Program-made: the position numbers and the translations under genes
Part shown: in pieces, positions 37,416 through 45,958 of the stretch
Numbering within the stretch: the stretch's first letter is position 1
Layout of the letters: each line of letters begins with the position of its first letter
From: CAYUET01 sp964443875
GTDB taxonomy: Bacteria; Auribacterota; JAFGBW01
Length of the DNA stretch: 64,000 bases
NCBI GenBank assembly: GCA_964443875.1
Contig: CAYUET010000012.1
Span: forward strand, 21,127-85,126
Direction of reading: 5' to 3'
Notes under the pieces: generated by a model
The model's database searches: none
What the model saw: the letters and a program-made list of their open reading frames with translations, nothing else
Told to the model about the DNA's origin: nothing

Positions 37416-37828
37416 AGAAGCCTGTCAGAAATGAAAGAGTCATGGCAGAGATCAACATTACCCCCTTTACGGATGTGGTGCTGGTGCTCCTGGTCATCTT
37501 CATGATCACCACTCCGCTTATCATGCAGCCGGAAATCAAGATTGATCTGCCTTCTGCTAAATCCGCACAGTCAGAGGTCCATAAAACCGTGACGGTTCTC
37601 CTGGATCCCAGGGGGTATATATTTATTGACGAGAAAAAAGTGGAGAGCAGAGATCTTTCGGATTCTATTGCCCGAAAGCTGAAGGAGGATCCGCAGACTC
37701 CTGTGGTCCTTAAAGCGGACCGCAAGGTACTCTATGATGATGTGGTGAATGCTATTGATGCCTGCAAACAGGGCGGGGCTACGAAATTTGCACTGGCTGT
37801 GGAGCTGACAAAGAAGGCTGAAGCTTAG
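37412..37828 (+). CDS. exbD: ExbD/TolR family protein
   Basis: A 138-aa protein with a single N-terminal membrane segment carrying the functional aspartate (D21 in INITPFTDVVLVLLVIFMI), followed by the periplasmic ExbD/TolR domain (PEIKIDLPSAK; DLSDSIARKLKEDPQTPVVLKADR). It is the partner of the overlapping exbB gene. The length is typical. Confidence 0.93.
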   Translation: MKKPVRNERVMAEINITPFTDVVLVLLVIFMITTPLIMQPEIKIDLPSAKSAQSEVHKTVTVLLDPRGYIFIDEKKVESRDLSDSIARKLKEDPQTPVVLKADRKVLYDDVVNAIDACKQGGATKFALAVELTKKAEA

Positions 37829-37855
37829 AGTTGCCGGTGGATTAAATCCGGAATT

Positions 37856-39574
37856 TTAACCTGAAATTGCGATCTGGAAGGCAGTCAACTGGATCTGTTT
37901 TTCACCGCTGAGATTTCTGTTTTTTTCAAAGAAAACAACGGCCTCTGCAAGAGCTGTTTTATATTTTTCCTGGAATTTTTCAGGATTCGAATCATAAAGA
38001 ATTTTTGCCGTATGAACATTCATTTCCACGCGCTGGCCTTCCCTGAGAGGATCTGAAGACTGGTATTCCGGATCGTTCATGGAAGGGCCAAAAATTTTCC
38101 AGAAACTATTTTGGCCATAAAGGGGGAATTTTTTCTGTCCTATTTCTAAGGCCGTGTCATTATCAGCAAGATTCAGACGAAGGTTTTCAGGGGCGTATTT
38201 GTTGTAACTGCGGATGTATTGAACCAGCCCTTTTTCTCTGCTGAATATTTTTTTATCAAAATTATTGGCGATAAAATCTTTATGAATTTTTTCAAAATCT
38301 CTGAGCATGGCTCTGTAGCGGTATGCTTTTTCAGAGGAGAGTGTAACAGTTGTCCCGTCAGGCGCAGTAAGGGAAAGATGCTCTGGTTGCAGGGTAATAT
38401 GATCAGCTTCCAGAGTAGTTCCAAAATCCCCGAAGTCGTTTACCCATTTGACTGAAACCGGGGTCCCCGCTTCCTGGGAGAGGGTAAAGTTTTCCAGATG
38501 CATGTCTCTTCTGCCGATCAGATCAAGGCCTCCGTTCATTCTTCCTACCAGATCAAAGGTTTTATTGAAGATATCCTCTTTAATATCAACATCCGATTGA
38601 TAGTAACCTCTGGCCTGCTCTTTTATTGAGCTGTAGATATCATTTCGTATAAAATAAACCAGACGGTCTGAGGATTTCGAATAGCGGGTGACAATGACGT
38701 TTACATCATCCTTGACCGTCTCCCCGTATAATTTTCCATCAAAGGAAAGCTTGTCCATGAGCACCACTTCCGTTACGGTATTATCCGGATACTGATTCTG
38801 ATATTGCTGAGCATAGTCAAAATCTTCAGTATCAATAGTTCTTTTCGATTCAATTTCCCCGGGCATCTTGATCTCAATCGCTGAGCGGTAATCGATTTTT
38901 TTTGTCTGGGCATCCATTTTAAACAGAATGTGTCTTCTGAAGGACCCGCTTAAAGGGGTTGTAAAAATTCCATTTCCCAGAGAGAGATAAATCTGATGAT
39001 CAACTGCATATTGAATCCTGTCGTTCAGCTGTCCCTTGTTGGTCTGGTCTTTACTGAATAATTCAGTATCAGAAGGGGTGGCTTTATAATCCAGTTTTAA
39101 CCTTGACTGGGTCAAAAGTTCCATTAATTTGGATAAGTTTTTATTGTTTTGAATAAGGGAAACCATTTCGGGATAGTCTTTGGTAAAAAGGCTCAATTGC
39201 TTTTCATCACTTTTTAAAGGTGTTTCATTTTTTTCTGATTCCCAGAATCCCTTCCATAAGTTTTGAACGTCCTTGCGTAATCCGTTTACATAGGTTTTTC
39301 CTGAAAGCTGTGCTAAAGCTCTTTCTAATTCTGTAAGCTCCTCAATCCCCTGAAAAGTATCGCCTCTGGTAAAAAGGCTTTTAATTTTCTGAAAGCGGTT
39401 GGAAAGAGAATATAAGGAGATGGGGGAAAGGTGAGTTGTTGATATTTCACCGTGAGAGGGTGGCGTGTTCAAAGCCAGTGTCTTCTCTGCTGATTGGGTG
39501 TAAGTCATTAGAAGTATGCAGGATAAAACACTGCAAAAAATCAAAGAAACTCTGTTTTTTTTCTGAGAAGGCAT
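37856..39574 (-). CDS. secreted protein with protein-kinase/DUF2252-like motifs
   Basis: A 572-aa protein; the ATG at 39574 has AAAGG upstream and gives a proper signal peptide (about 8-29). Kinase-fold-like features occur in order: a glycine loop LGNGIFTTPLSG (~199-210), a lysine strand AIEIKMPGE (K~236), a catalytic-loop-like RRDMHLENF (~355-363, with D, H and N in place) and VNDFGDF (~378-384), which matches a metal-binding DFG. DUF2252 proteins have similar GDxHxxNF and NDFD motifs. No close family is recognised. If active, it would phosphorylate something outside the cytoplasm. It is convergent with exbD and a single gene. Confidence 0.55.
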   Translation of the reverse strand: MPSQKKNRVSLIFCSVLSCILLMTYTQSAEKTLALNTPPSHGEISTTHLSPISLYSLSNRFQKIKSLFTRGDTFQGIEELTELERALAQLSGKTYVNGLRKDVQNLWKGFWESEKNETPLKSDEKQLSLFTKDYPEMVSLIQNNKNLSKLMELLTQSRLKLDYKATPSDTELFSKDQTNKGQLNDRIQYAVDHQIYLSLGNGIFTTPLSGSFRRHILFKMDAQTKKIDYRSAIEIKMPGEIESKRTIDTEDFDYAQQYQNQYPDNTVTEVVLMDKLSFDGKLYGETVKDDVNVIVTRYSKSSDRLVYFIRNDIYSSIKEQARGYYQSDVDIKEDIFNKTFDLVGRMNGGLDLIGRRDMHLENFTLSQEAGTPVSVKWVNDFGDFGTTLEADHITLQPEHLSLTAPDGTTVTLSSEKAYRYRAMLRDFEKIHKDFIANNFDKKIFSREKGLVQYIRSYNKYAPENLRLNLADNDTALEIGQKKFPLYGQNSFWKIFGPSMNDPEYQSSDPLREGQRVEMNVHTAKILYDSNPEKFQEKYKTALAEAVVFFEKNRNLSGEKQIQLTAFQIAISG

Positions 39575-39897
39575 TCTGTTTACCTTTAATAGTTTAACTA
39601 ATGGTAGATTAATACCATTTTCCCAGGGGGAAATCAAGGTGCCCCGGGCTTTTTTATTAACAGTAAAACAGGGATTTTTAATACCTCCTGATTGTTTTTA
39701 AAAAATGTATTTTATTTGTATTAAAATTGTTATGGCTAAATGGAACTTTAAATCGGATTTATACGTCTAATTTATGAAAAATGAAAGAATTGGGGGGATG
39801 GAAGATTGAAATTTTCTAATGAGGTTTTGATTCTTCTTTAACTCCCTTTATTATAATTTACTTTGAAATATGGGAGACTGACAAAGGAGTTTTTATT
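39575..39897. promoter_or_regulatory. divergent intergenic region with inverted repeat
   Basis: No gene seen. A perfect inverted repeat AATGGTA-GATTAA-TACCATT lies at 39600-39619, about 26 bases upstream of the minus-strand start, and could be an operator or leader hairpin. The remainder is AT-rich. AAAGGAG before 39898 is the ribosome-binding site of the plus-strand gene. Promoters cannot be placed with confidence. Confidence 0.35.
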
Positions 39898-40380
39898 ATG
39901 AAGAAAAAAATAAATATTATGGCAATAACAGTCTTTCTGGCAGCGGGCTTTTCAACTTCTTCCTATGCAGGAGACAGAGACTGGGCCAGAGCAGGTAAAG
40001 TTTTAACAGGAATCGCAGGGGTTGCCCTTTTAGCCGATGCTATCGTTTCTCCTGTGGATTTTTATCCGGGTCATCAGGGATATCGTCATTATAAAAGACA
40101 TTATAGACCGCATTATTATCCTCCACCTGTTGTGGTGATAAGGGAAGAATACCGGCCTTTTGGTTCCCGCTGGGTTGAGGGGCATTATGTCCAATATGAG
40201 GAAAGAATCTGGATCCCCGGGGAAACCCGTAAAATTTGGATTGAGCCGATTTACACCTGGGAAAGACATCGCGGCAGAACTATAAGGGTTTACCATGAAG
40301 GATATTATCGTTATGAAAAAATGCCCGGGCGCTATGATATCTGCCTGAAGGAACGTTGGGTTGAGGGACACTGGGAGTAA
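39898..40380 (+). CDS. small secreted His/Tyr/Arg-rich protein
   Basis: A 160-aa protein with a clear signal peptide (cleavage after SYAG or nearby, about residue 25), a short hydrophobic segment (about 36-50), then a His/Tyr/Pro-rich stretch (GYRHYKRHYRPHYYPPP) and two WVEGHY/WVEGHW repeats with WIPGE between. Similar WVxGHY repeats occur in small exported proteins of unknown function in many Gram-negatives. A strong AAAGGAG precedes the ATG. The histidines might bind metal, but that is inference. Confidence 0.75.
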   Translation: MKKKINIMAITVFLAAGFSTSSYAGDRDWARAGKVLTGIAGVALLADAIVSPVDFYPGHQGYRHYKRHYRPHYYPPPVVVIREEYRPFGSRWVEGHYVQYEERIWIPGETRKIWIEPIYTWERHRGRTIRVYHEGYYRYEKMPGRYDICLKERWVEGHWE

Positions 40381-40479
40381 AGAAGCCTTGTTTTATAGTT
40401 TATCTGAAGGGACTATTTGTATCCCAGAAGCTTCCAGCGAAACAGGATTCGCTGCATGCTTGAAACAAAGTTGATCTGA

Positions 40480-40541
40480 GTCTGAGCTTGCCGGGCATAC
40501 TTAAACCGAACATTTGAAATGAAGTGTGAAATTCGGGTTAA
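40480..40541 (+). repeat. dispersed repeat, copy C (partial)
   Basis: The sequence around GAGCTTG, GAACATTTGA and GAAATTCGGGTTAAG follows copies A (8272) and B (49361) in order, without the hairpin. It runs into the stop codon of the GT-C gene. The assignment is by eye. Confidence 0.4.
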
Positions 40542-42139
40542 GGGTTCTGCAGGATTCCTGTCTTAAGTATTTCACTTTCCCACAGAATGTTTTTTGATCC
40601 TTTTCGCAGGAGCAGGGAATAATTCTGATTCGGCCAGCGTATGCGCACATAATCATTTTTCATGGCCTTGAAGGCCTCTGCAGGACTCTGATCAAAGATC
40701 CAGAAGGTCGCAATGATATCTGGTTTTAAGGTCTGAATGGAGTATTCATAATCCCATTTCATATGGCCTGGGTAGAAGCGGTGCAGGGGATCTGTTGTCT
40801 CTGAAAAAATACGGGCAGTAAGTCTGGCGATTTTTGTATCGTTTTTTCCGAGAAAATCAATGCACTCCCGTTTGAGAAAATAGGGAAGCACGCCGGCTCT
40901 GCTTACTCCGACTTTTGCCTGTGGGCCAGTGATCATATCGATGAGAAGGGCGTATTCCGCCTGTTTTTTGTTTGCGGCCGTTTCATAGGGAGGGATTAAA
41001 AAAAAGAATTCTTTTAAGGCTTCGGGGTGAAAGGCATTGATGCGGATAAGGAGCAGGAGGATTGTCATTCCTTTAAACAATTTCTTTAATTTTTTAAAAC
41101 GGCCGAGTTTTTCAATAAGATCTGAAATTGCAAAGATAAGGCCCACAAAAATGACCGGGATAACCGGAAGAATATAGCGGTTGGCATCCCCTCTTTCCCA
41201 GGCATCTCCGCCGACATAGACGCTGTATGCCAGCTGTCCGAAAATCAGAAAGAGTCCCAGGTGCCCTTTTTTTCCTCCTCTCAGAAATAACCATAAAAGA
41301 GAGATAAAAAAAAGAAGGAGGTTAAAATTCATAATGAATTGGCATAAAACATAAAAGCCGCGTGTGAGCCTTAAGGTGAAAGCGACGCCTGTCACTTTTA
41401 GATAATAGGTGTTGGGTAAAAATTCTCCGTAATAAAAATACCGGGCAAGGGTTTGTCCGCCGATAAAGAGGATAAGCACAAGGACAGAGGTTTTCAGATG
41501 AGTCTTCCAGTGTTCTGAATCCGTTAAAAGATTAAAAAGGACCAGGGAAAGAAAAGGGATCAGCACATCAAAACGGATAAGAGTGCCAATACCTAGTATC
41601 CAGTAGGGAAGAGAATTGAACCGGGGGCTGCTGTTTTTTATGGACATGAAATAAGCCAGAAGAACGCATAGAGTTACAGCGCCGGTTTCCATTCCACCAA
41701 GAGTCCAGTAAATAAAGGGATAATAAAAGGCAGTGAGAAGAAAAGCCCCGCCTTTGATAAACAGGTTGTCTGGGCGAAAAAGGGAGGAAAGATAAAACGC
41801 CGTTAAACTGCTTAATAAAAGAAGCAGAAGCCCCGAGAGTTGAACGGCAAGAGAGGTTTTAAATACGGAAAGGGGAAACAGGTGGAATAGAGCCATAAGA
41901 CAGGCCCAGAGAGGATTGGTCATTCCTTCCACTTTCTGAAAAGCATTCCAGACAAGACCGTTGCCCTGCACCAGGTTGTCTGCATAGCGCATGGAAATCA
42001 TGGCATCATCAAAGAGACAGAAAACCCGTTCATTCCCGAGAAGAAAGCTGGTCTGCCCCATGAAAAAAATTCCATAACAGGCCGCAAGACCCGTAAGAGA
42101 AAAAAGCAGCGTTCTTTCTGTGTTTTTAAAAAAAGACAT
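40538..42139 (-). CDS. GT-C-type membrane glycosyltransferase
   Basis: A 533-aa protein with about ten to twelve membrane segments and a soluble C-terminal part. The first loop has the acidic DDAMISMRYADNLVQGNG, then KVEGMTNPLW. This matches the DDAYxxxRYxxNLxxGxG ... VEGxTNPLW pattern of GT-C lipid-linked sugar transferases such as AftB-like or GT39-like enzymes. These use polyprenyl-phosphate sugars on the outer face of the inner membrane. The acceptor is unknown. AGGGATG precedes the ATG. It lies 26 bases downstream of a secreted protein gene on the same strand. Confidence 0.75.
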   Translation of the reverse strand: MSFFKNTERTLLFSLTGLAACYGIFFMGQTSFLLGNERVFCLFDDAMISMRYADNLVQGNGLVWNAFQKVEGMTNPLWACLMALFHLFPLSVFKTSLAVQLSGLLLLLLSSLTAFYLSSLFRPDNLFIKGGAFLLTAFYYPFIYWTLGGMETGAVTLCVLLAYFMSIKNSSPRFNSLPYWILGIGTLIRFDVLIPFLSLVLFNLLTDSEHWKTHLKTSVLVLILFIGGQTLARYFYYGEFLPNTYYLKVTGVAFTLRLTRGFYVLCQFIMNFNLLLFFISLLWLFLRGGKKGHLGLFLIFGQLAYSVYVGGDAWERGDANRYILPVIPVIFVGLIFAISDLIEKLGRFKKLKKLFKGMTILLLLIRINAFHPEALKEFFFLIPPYETAANKKQAEYALLIDMITGPQAKVGVSRAGVLPYFLKRECIDFLGKNDTKIARLTARIFSETTDPLHRFYPGHMKWDYEYSIQTLKPDIIATFWIFDQSPAEAFKAMKNDYVRIRWPNQNYSLLLRKGSKNILWESEILKTGILQNP

Positions 42140-42165
42140 TCATCCCTGAAGAATAAAGAGGGCTT

Positions 42166-43143
42166 TTACAGAATGGCAGATAATTTAACTCCTGAAGTCT
42201 TGAGAATTCTTGCCAGGGCTGTGAGTTGACCATAGGCTAAAACTTTTTGAATCCGTGAATCTTTGGAATAATAGTCAGCATTTTTTGCAATATGTGCGGA
42301 GTTTTCCTCAAAGGCTTTTGAGAAATTTCCTGAGGCGATCCGGTTATAATCGGGTAAATACTCTGTTTTATTCTGGGATTCCAGAAGGGGTATCATGGTG
42401 ATGTCCATGTTGGCATTTTTGGGCGTGACCATATTATTTATGACCTGAAACTCAAACTGACTGAAATTAAAATAAACCGCATAAATTCCTGCAGTCTGAT
42501 CATCTCTTTTGGGAACAAAACCATCAGGAAAGGCACTGTAACGGATCCATGCCTGACAGGCAAAAGCGATACAGCCCAGAAAATGGTCGGAAAGTTTCAG
42601 GAAAACGCTAACCAGGCTTCCTTCCGGAAGGCCGCCGTAAATGAGATCTTTTTCCCCAAGAGAAACCCCCATAAGATCCTCTTTGTCCACGGCATTAAAA
42701 ATTTCTTTCATTTCAGCAGGGGTCAGAGAATTTTCCCAGATTAAAGTTTTATTAAGAAGAAAGGCGTTTTTTTCAGGGATGTACTGAATGTGATTAATGG
42801 CCGGAATCCCCAGTGCAGGGCCTTCAAGAGTAATCCCGCCGGGAATGCTTTTGTATTTATCCACAATCTGTTTTATGTTTTCAACAGTAGGGCGTACATA
42901 TTGGGCTTTCAAATAAGGGCCGGCATAGGTTTTGACAGAAACAGATTCCTGCTGTACAGAGGGTTTTTGAATTTCAACAGGAATTTTAAAGGTTTCCATT
43001 ACAGCGGGGGCTTTTTTTAGGAAGAGATAATCGGTTGTGTAGGATCTTGAATCATCAGCCATTGGCATCTGCATGACAGCACCAAAAGTCTGAAAAGGGA
43101 TTAATGCACTGACAAATAGCGCCATCAATTTGGATTTTCTCAT
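42166..43143 (-). CDS. secreted protein of unknown function
   Basis: A 325-aa protein with a signal peptide (about 5-21). I recognise no family. After a Pro/Val-rich segment there is a mixed alpha/beta region with a pair of close cysteines (GCIAFACQAW). GGAG precedes the ATG. The GT-C gene follows on the same strand after 26 bases, so the two may be one unit. The start faces the plus-strand gene at 43223 across a 79-base divergent region that contains a perfect palindrome. Confidence 0.6.
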   Translation of the reverse strand: MRKSKLMALFVSALIPFQTFGAVMQMPMADDSRSYTTDYLFLKKAPAVMETFKIPVEIQKPSVQQESVSVKTYAGPYLKAQYVRPTVENIKQIVDKYKSIPGGITLEGPALGIPAINHIQYIPEKNAFLLNKTLIWENSLTPAEMKEIFNAVDKEDLMGVSLGEKDLIYGGLPEGSLVSVFLKLSDHFLGCIAFACQAWIRYSAFPDGFVPKRDDQTAGIYAVYFNFSQFEFQVINNMVTPKNANMDITMIPLLESQNKTEYLPDYNRIASGNFSKAFEENSAHIAKNADYYSKDSRIQKVLAYGQLTALARILKTSGVKLSAIL

Positions 43144-43196
43144 GGGGTAACTCCTTTTTGGGTGGATTCAAAGCCTAATATACTATATAAAATTAA

Positions 43197-43216
43197 TAAA
43201 ATAAACGTTTATTTTA
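43197..43216. promoter_or_regulatory. 20-bp perfect palindrome between divergent genes
   Basis: TAAAATAAACGTTTATTTTA is a perfect 20-base palindrome. It lies 6 bases before the ATG of the gene at 43223 and 53 bases before the start of the divergent gene at 43143. It occupies the place where a ribosome-binding site would be expected. It is a good candidate operator, or an RNA hairpin that limits translation. Confidence 0.45.
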
Positions 43217-43222
43217 ATATCC

Positions 43223-44761
43223 ATGAAAACATATTACATACTTTTTGTTCTTTTTTTTACAACCTTTGTTCTTCCGCGGGGTTATGCGCAGGATTATTCA
43301 TTTTCAGAAATAATTTCCGGCACAGAGATGATCATAAGATCCCCGAATGAAAAGGTTTTGAAATTGATGAATCTTCCGGGAAGGAGAATTCAGCTTGCCG
43401 CCTTCTTATTTCATTTTAAGGGAGTTCTGGAGGAAATGGAGAATAAAAGGATAACCGGGCAGAAATTGGAGTTGTTGTTTGGGGATGATCCTTCCAAGCT
43501 TTGGAATTCGGTCACCGTGTTGATTCTTACCGAGACTCCGCAGAAATATTTTATTAAAAATCTCATTTACGGGGAGTCCCCTATTCAGAATGAACCCCGG
43601 ATCATTAGTTTTGATGTGGAAAATGAAATTCCTGAGATTAAAGCCCTTCAGATTTATCATGTAAAAAATATGGCTTTTGATTCCAGGGAAAATCTGCTGA
43701 AAAGAATTGTGCTTCACGGAGAGCGTTATCTGTTTCCGGAATATCTGAAAAATGAGGAACGCTTTCTGGAAGGAAAAATGATCGAATACAGGGATTATCG
43801 GATTAAAGGATGTGCTCAGGGATTTATCTATAAAACTTTTATTCTGGCAAACCGGGGAACCCTGCTTGTCACCGCTGAAAAAGAATCGGAAGGAAGATTG
43901 TACCATGAGAACGGTAATCTGGCCCAGGAAACGGTGAGGGAAACCCAGTACAGTTATCAGAGTTTACCCTCCAGAAGCACCTATTATAATGTGGAATTCA
44001 ATGAGGCAGGGGCAATAAAATCCTTTGATCTTTTTCCGGCTGCTAATCCTGAAAATCCGGTTTCTGTGCCTGCAAACGGCGAGTGTACCCGCGTGGAGCT
44101 CTATGACTTTATCGGCACGGTTCCTCTGAACGAACTTCGGCTTTACTATACCTTTTTGGACGGCAAAAAAATCTATCATTCCGGGAGGTGGATTGAAACC
44201 CGTTTGAGGAAAGATTTTATGATTACCTCCACCCGTCATACGGAATTCACTATACTTCCGGGAAAAACCGGAAGGGATTCTGCGGACAGAATACTTACTT
44301 CAAAGGTTTATATTTTTAACAGGGAATATAATTTCAGAGAGATGCCTGTGACCAAAAGAATTATCAAAAGCACTTTTAAGAATAATCAGGAAACTCTCGA
44401 ATCCTTAAGAGAAATTCATTTTGAATATGATTTGAGTCAGGCCACTGAAACGGTTTCTGTAGATTTTTTAAAACCGGATACGGACGGGGAATTCATATCT
44501 CTAAGACATGTTGCCCTGGAGGTCATGGAGTATCATCCCTCCAAAGAACCTAAAAAGGTAAAATTGAAAATCAGGTCAGGAAACCAGGGGGAGGACTTTG
44601 AACAGATTATTTATCAGGACTGTACTTATCTGATGGATGAAATGATTTACGGAAGTGTCTTTATTCCTCCTCTTTCAGAGATCGCTGCCCCCTTTATCAT
44701 TACAAACGTGGAGGACGACGGAAATGTTGAAATTCAAGGCCCGTCCCTATCCGTTACGTAA
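43223..44761 (+). CDS. large secreted protein of unknown function
   Basis: A 512-aa protein with a signal peptide ending near PRGYAQ (residue ~22). The rest is rich in predicted beta strands with many charged residues and is unlike any family I know. There is no Shine-Dalgarno sequence; a palindrome occupies that position. The 3' end overlaps the convergent Rsm22-like gene by 15 bases. It is a single gene. Confidence 0.6.
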   Translation: MKTYYILFVLFFTTFVLPRGYAQDYSFSEIISGTEMIIRSPNEKVLKLMNLPGRRIQLAAFLFHFKGVLEEMENKRITGQKLELLFGDDPSKLWNSVTVLILTETPQKYFIKNLIYGESPIQNEPRIISFDVENEIPEIKALQIYHVKNMAFDSRENLLKRIVLHGERYLFPEYLKNEERFLEGKMIEYRDYRIKGCAQGFIYKTFILANRGTLLVTAEKESEGRLYHENGNLAQETVRETQYSYQSLPSRSTYYNVEFNEAGAIKSFDLFPAANPENPVSVPANGECTRVELYDFIGTVPLNELRLYYTFLDGKKIYHSGRWIETRLRKDFMITSTRHTEFTILPGKTGRDSADRILTSKVYIFNREYNFREMPVTKRIIKSTFKNNQETLESLREIHFEYDLSQATETVSVDFLKPDTDGEFISLRHVALEVMEYHPSKEPKKVKLKIRSGNQGEDFEQIIYQDCTYLMDEMIYGSVFIPPLSEIAAPFIITNVEDDGNVEIQGPSLSVT

Positions 44762-45862
44762 GCTTATTTTTGTCTGAGGGCCGATCCCCATTCCGTTCTC
44801 CCGTTTTTCAGGATGAAGAATTTCAAGACATTTCCCGCGTTCAAGTGAAAAAAAGGTTTTTACTGCGGGAAAGGACTCCCCTTTTTTGGCAGAAAGAGTT
44901 GTTTTTCCTTCAGGTCCGCAAAGAATGAGACGTGTTCTTCCGGCTTTATTGTGCATGGGATAGGAAATGACCCGGTAGAGGGGAGTTAGGGGAGCAGCAG
45001 GTTCCCCCCATTTCTTTTTCAGGATAAAAAAAGTCATTTTAACAGTCTGTTTTGTGACTCCGCTGCAGAGTGCGATTTTTTTTAAAAGCGGAGGAGGATC
45101 CCAGGAAAAATAGCTGTAACAGACCCCTTCTGTCATGCCGAGAGCAGGGCAGGCGTTTTGGTGCAGGCAGGGGGCCAGGATTTCCCATCCCTGGGAGAGC
45201 AGTGAATCCCGAAGTAAAATCAGGTCGTGACTGGTTTCGTGAAGAGCGGGTTCAACAAGAATAAAATATCCTCTGTCTGCGAGGAAGGCCTGGAGTGCGT
45301 TTAGGAGGGATAATCTTTTTTGAATACGGTCAGGGCTTTTCCCCCATAATTCATTTAAGAGATGGCTGAGGACAATACAGTCATAGGGAGGATCAGAGAA
45401 GGTGATGCTTTTTGTCGCGTCCCATTTTAAGGTCGAAACAGGGCTTTCAGTCTCTCCTGCGATTTTTTTTATCCAGTCAAGGGCCAGAGAGGAATAATCC
45501 GCGGCAAGAACAGATTTTGCGCCGGAATCACAAAGAGCAAAGCTGAAGGGGCCCGGTCCAGAGCCTAGATCCAGGGCTCTTTGCGGAACAAAAGGAAGAA
45601 AATTTAAAATATAGCGGGCCTGGGCATAGCTTACAGGCCAGAAGTAATAAAGATAAGCGTTCAGCAGATCCGGCTGGTTTAAATATTTGTCAGGTGAAAA
45701 CCCAATCCTGTCATTGAAATTTTTGGAGAGGGAGAGGACAGTATGTGCGATCTTTTTGATTTCATGATCCGGAAGGGAAGGCAGAGACCTGCCGGAGTTT
45801 TTGATTTTTTGGAAAATTTGAAAATAGGTTTGAAGGGAGGAAAGAGAATTTGTTTTATTCAT
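44747..45862 (-). CDS. Rsm22-like SAM-dependent methyltransferase
   Basis: A 371-aa protein with a SAM-binding motif LDLGSGPGPFSFA (97-109) and D in VLAADYSS. LVEPALHETSHDLILLRD and APCLHQNACPAL (~230-241) follow; the last matches the APCxHxxxCPL cysteine motif of the Rsm22 family (mitochondrial small-subunit assembly factor and its bacterial homologues). In characterised relatives these cysteines bind iron-sulfur. It may methylate or bind ribosomal RNA. There is no clear Shine-Dalgarno. It overlaps the convergent gene by 15 bases. Confidence 0.65.
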   Translation of the reverse strand: MNKTNSLSSLQTYFQIFQKIKNSGRSLPSLPDHEIKKIAHTVLSLSKNFNDRIGFSPDKYLNQPDLLNAYLYYFWPVSYAQARYILNFLPFVPQRALDLGSGPGPFSFALCDSGAKSVLAADYSSLALDWIKKIAGETESPVSTLKWDATKSITFSDPPYDCIVLSHLLNELWGKSPDRIQKRLSLLNALQAFLADRGYFILVEPALHETSHDLILLRDSLLSQGWEILAPCLHQNACPALGMTEGVCYSYFSWDPPPLLKKIALCSGVTKQTVKMTFFILKKKWGEPAAPLTPLYRVISYPMHNKAGRTRLILCGPEGKTTLSAKKGESFPAVKTFFSLERGKCLEILHPEKRENGMGIGPQTKISLRNG

Positions 45863-45958
45863 AAGGAAAAATTTATTAATAAGTTACCGTGCTCCGTATT
45901 ATGGGAACCCGGTGGTTTTTTAAAATCTCGCAGTTTTAATGTTTTTTATGAGGAAAAA

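Noticed and set aside
43162..43350. Small plus-strand frame overlapping the 43223 gene
   Set aside because: It lies out of frame over the signal-peptide region and has no start context.
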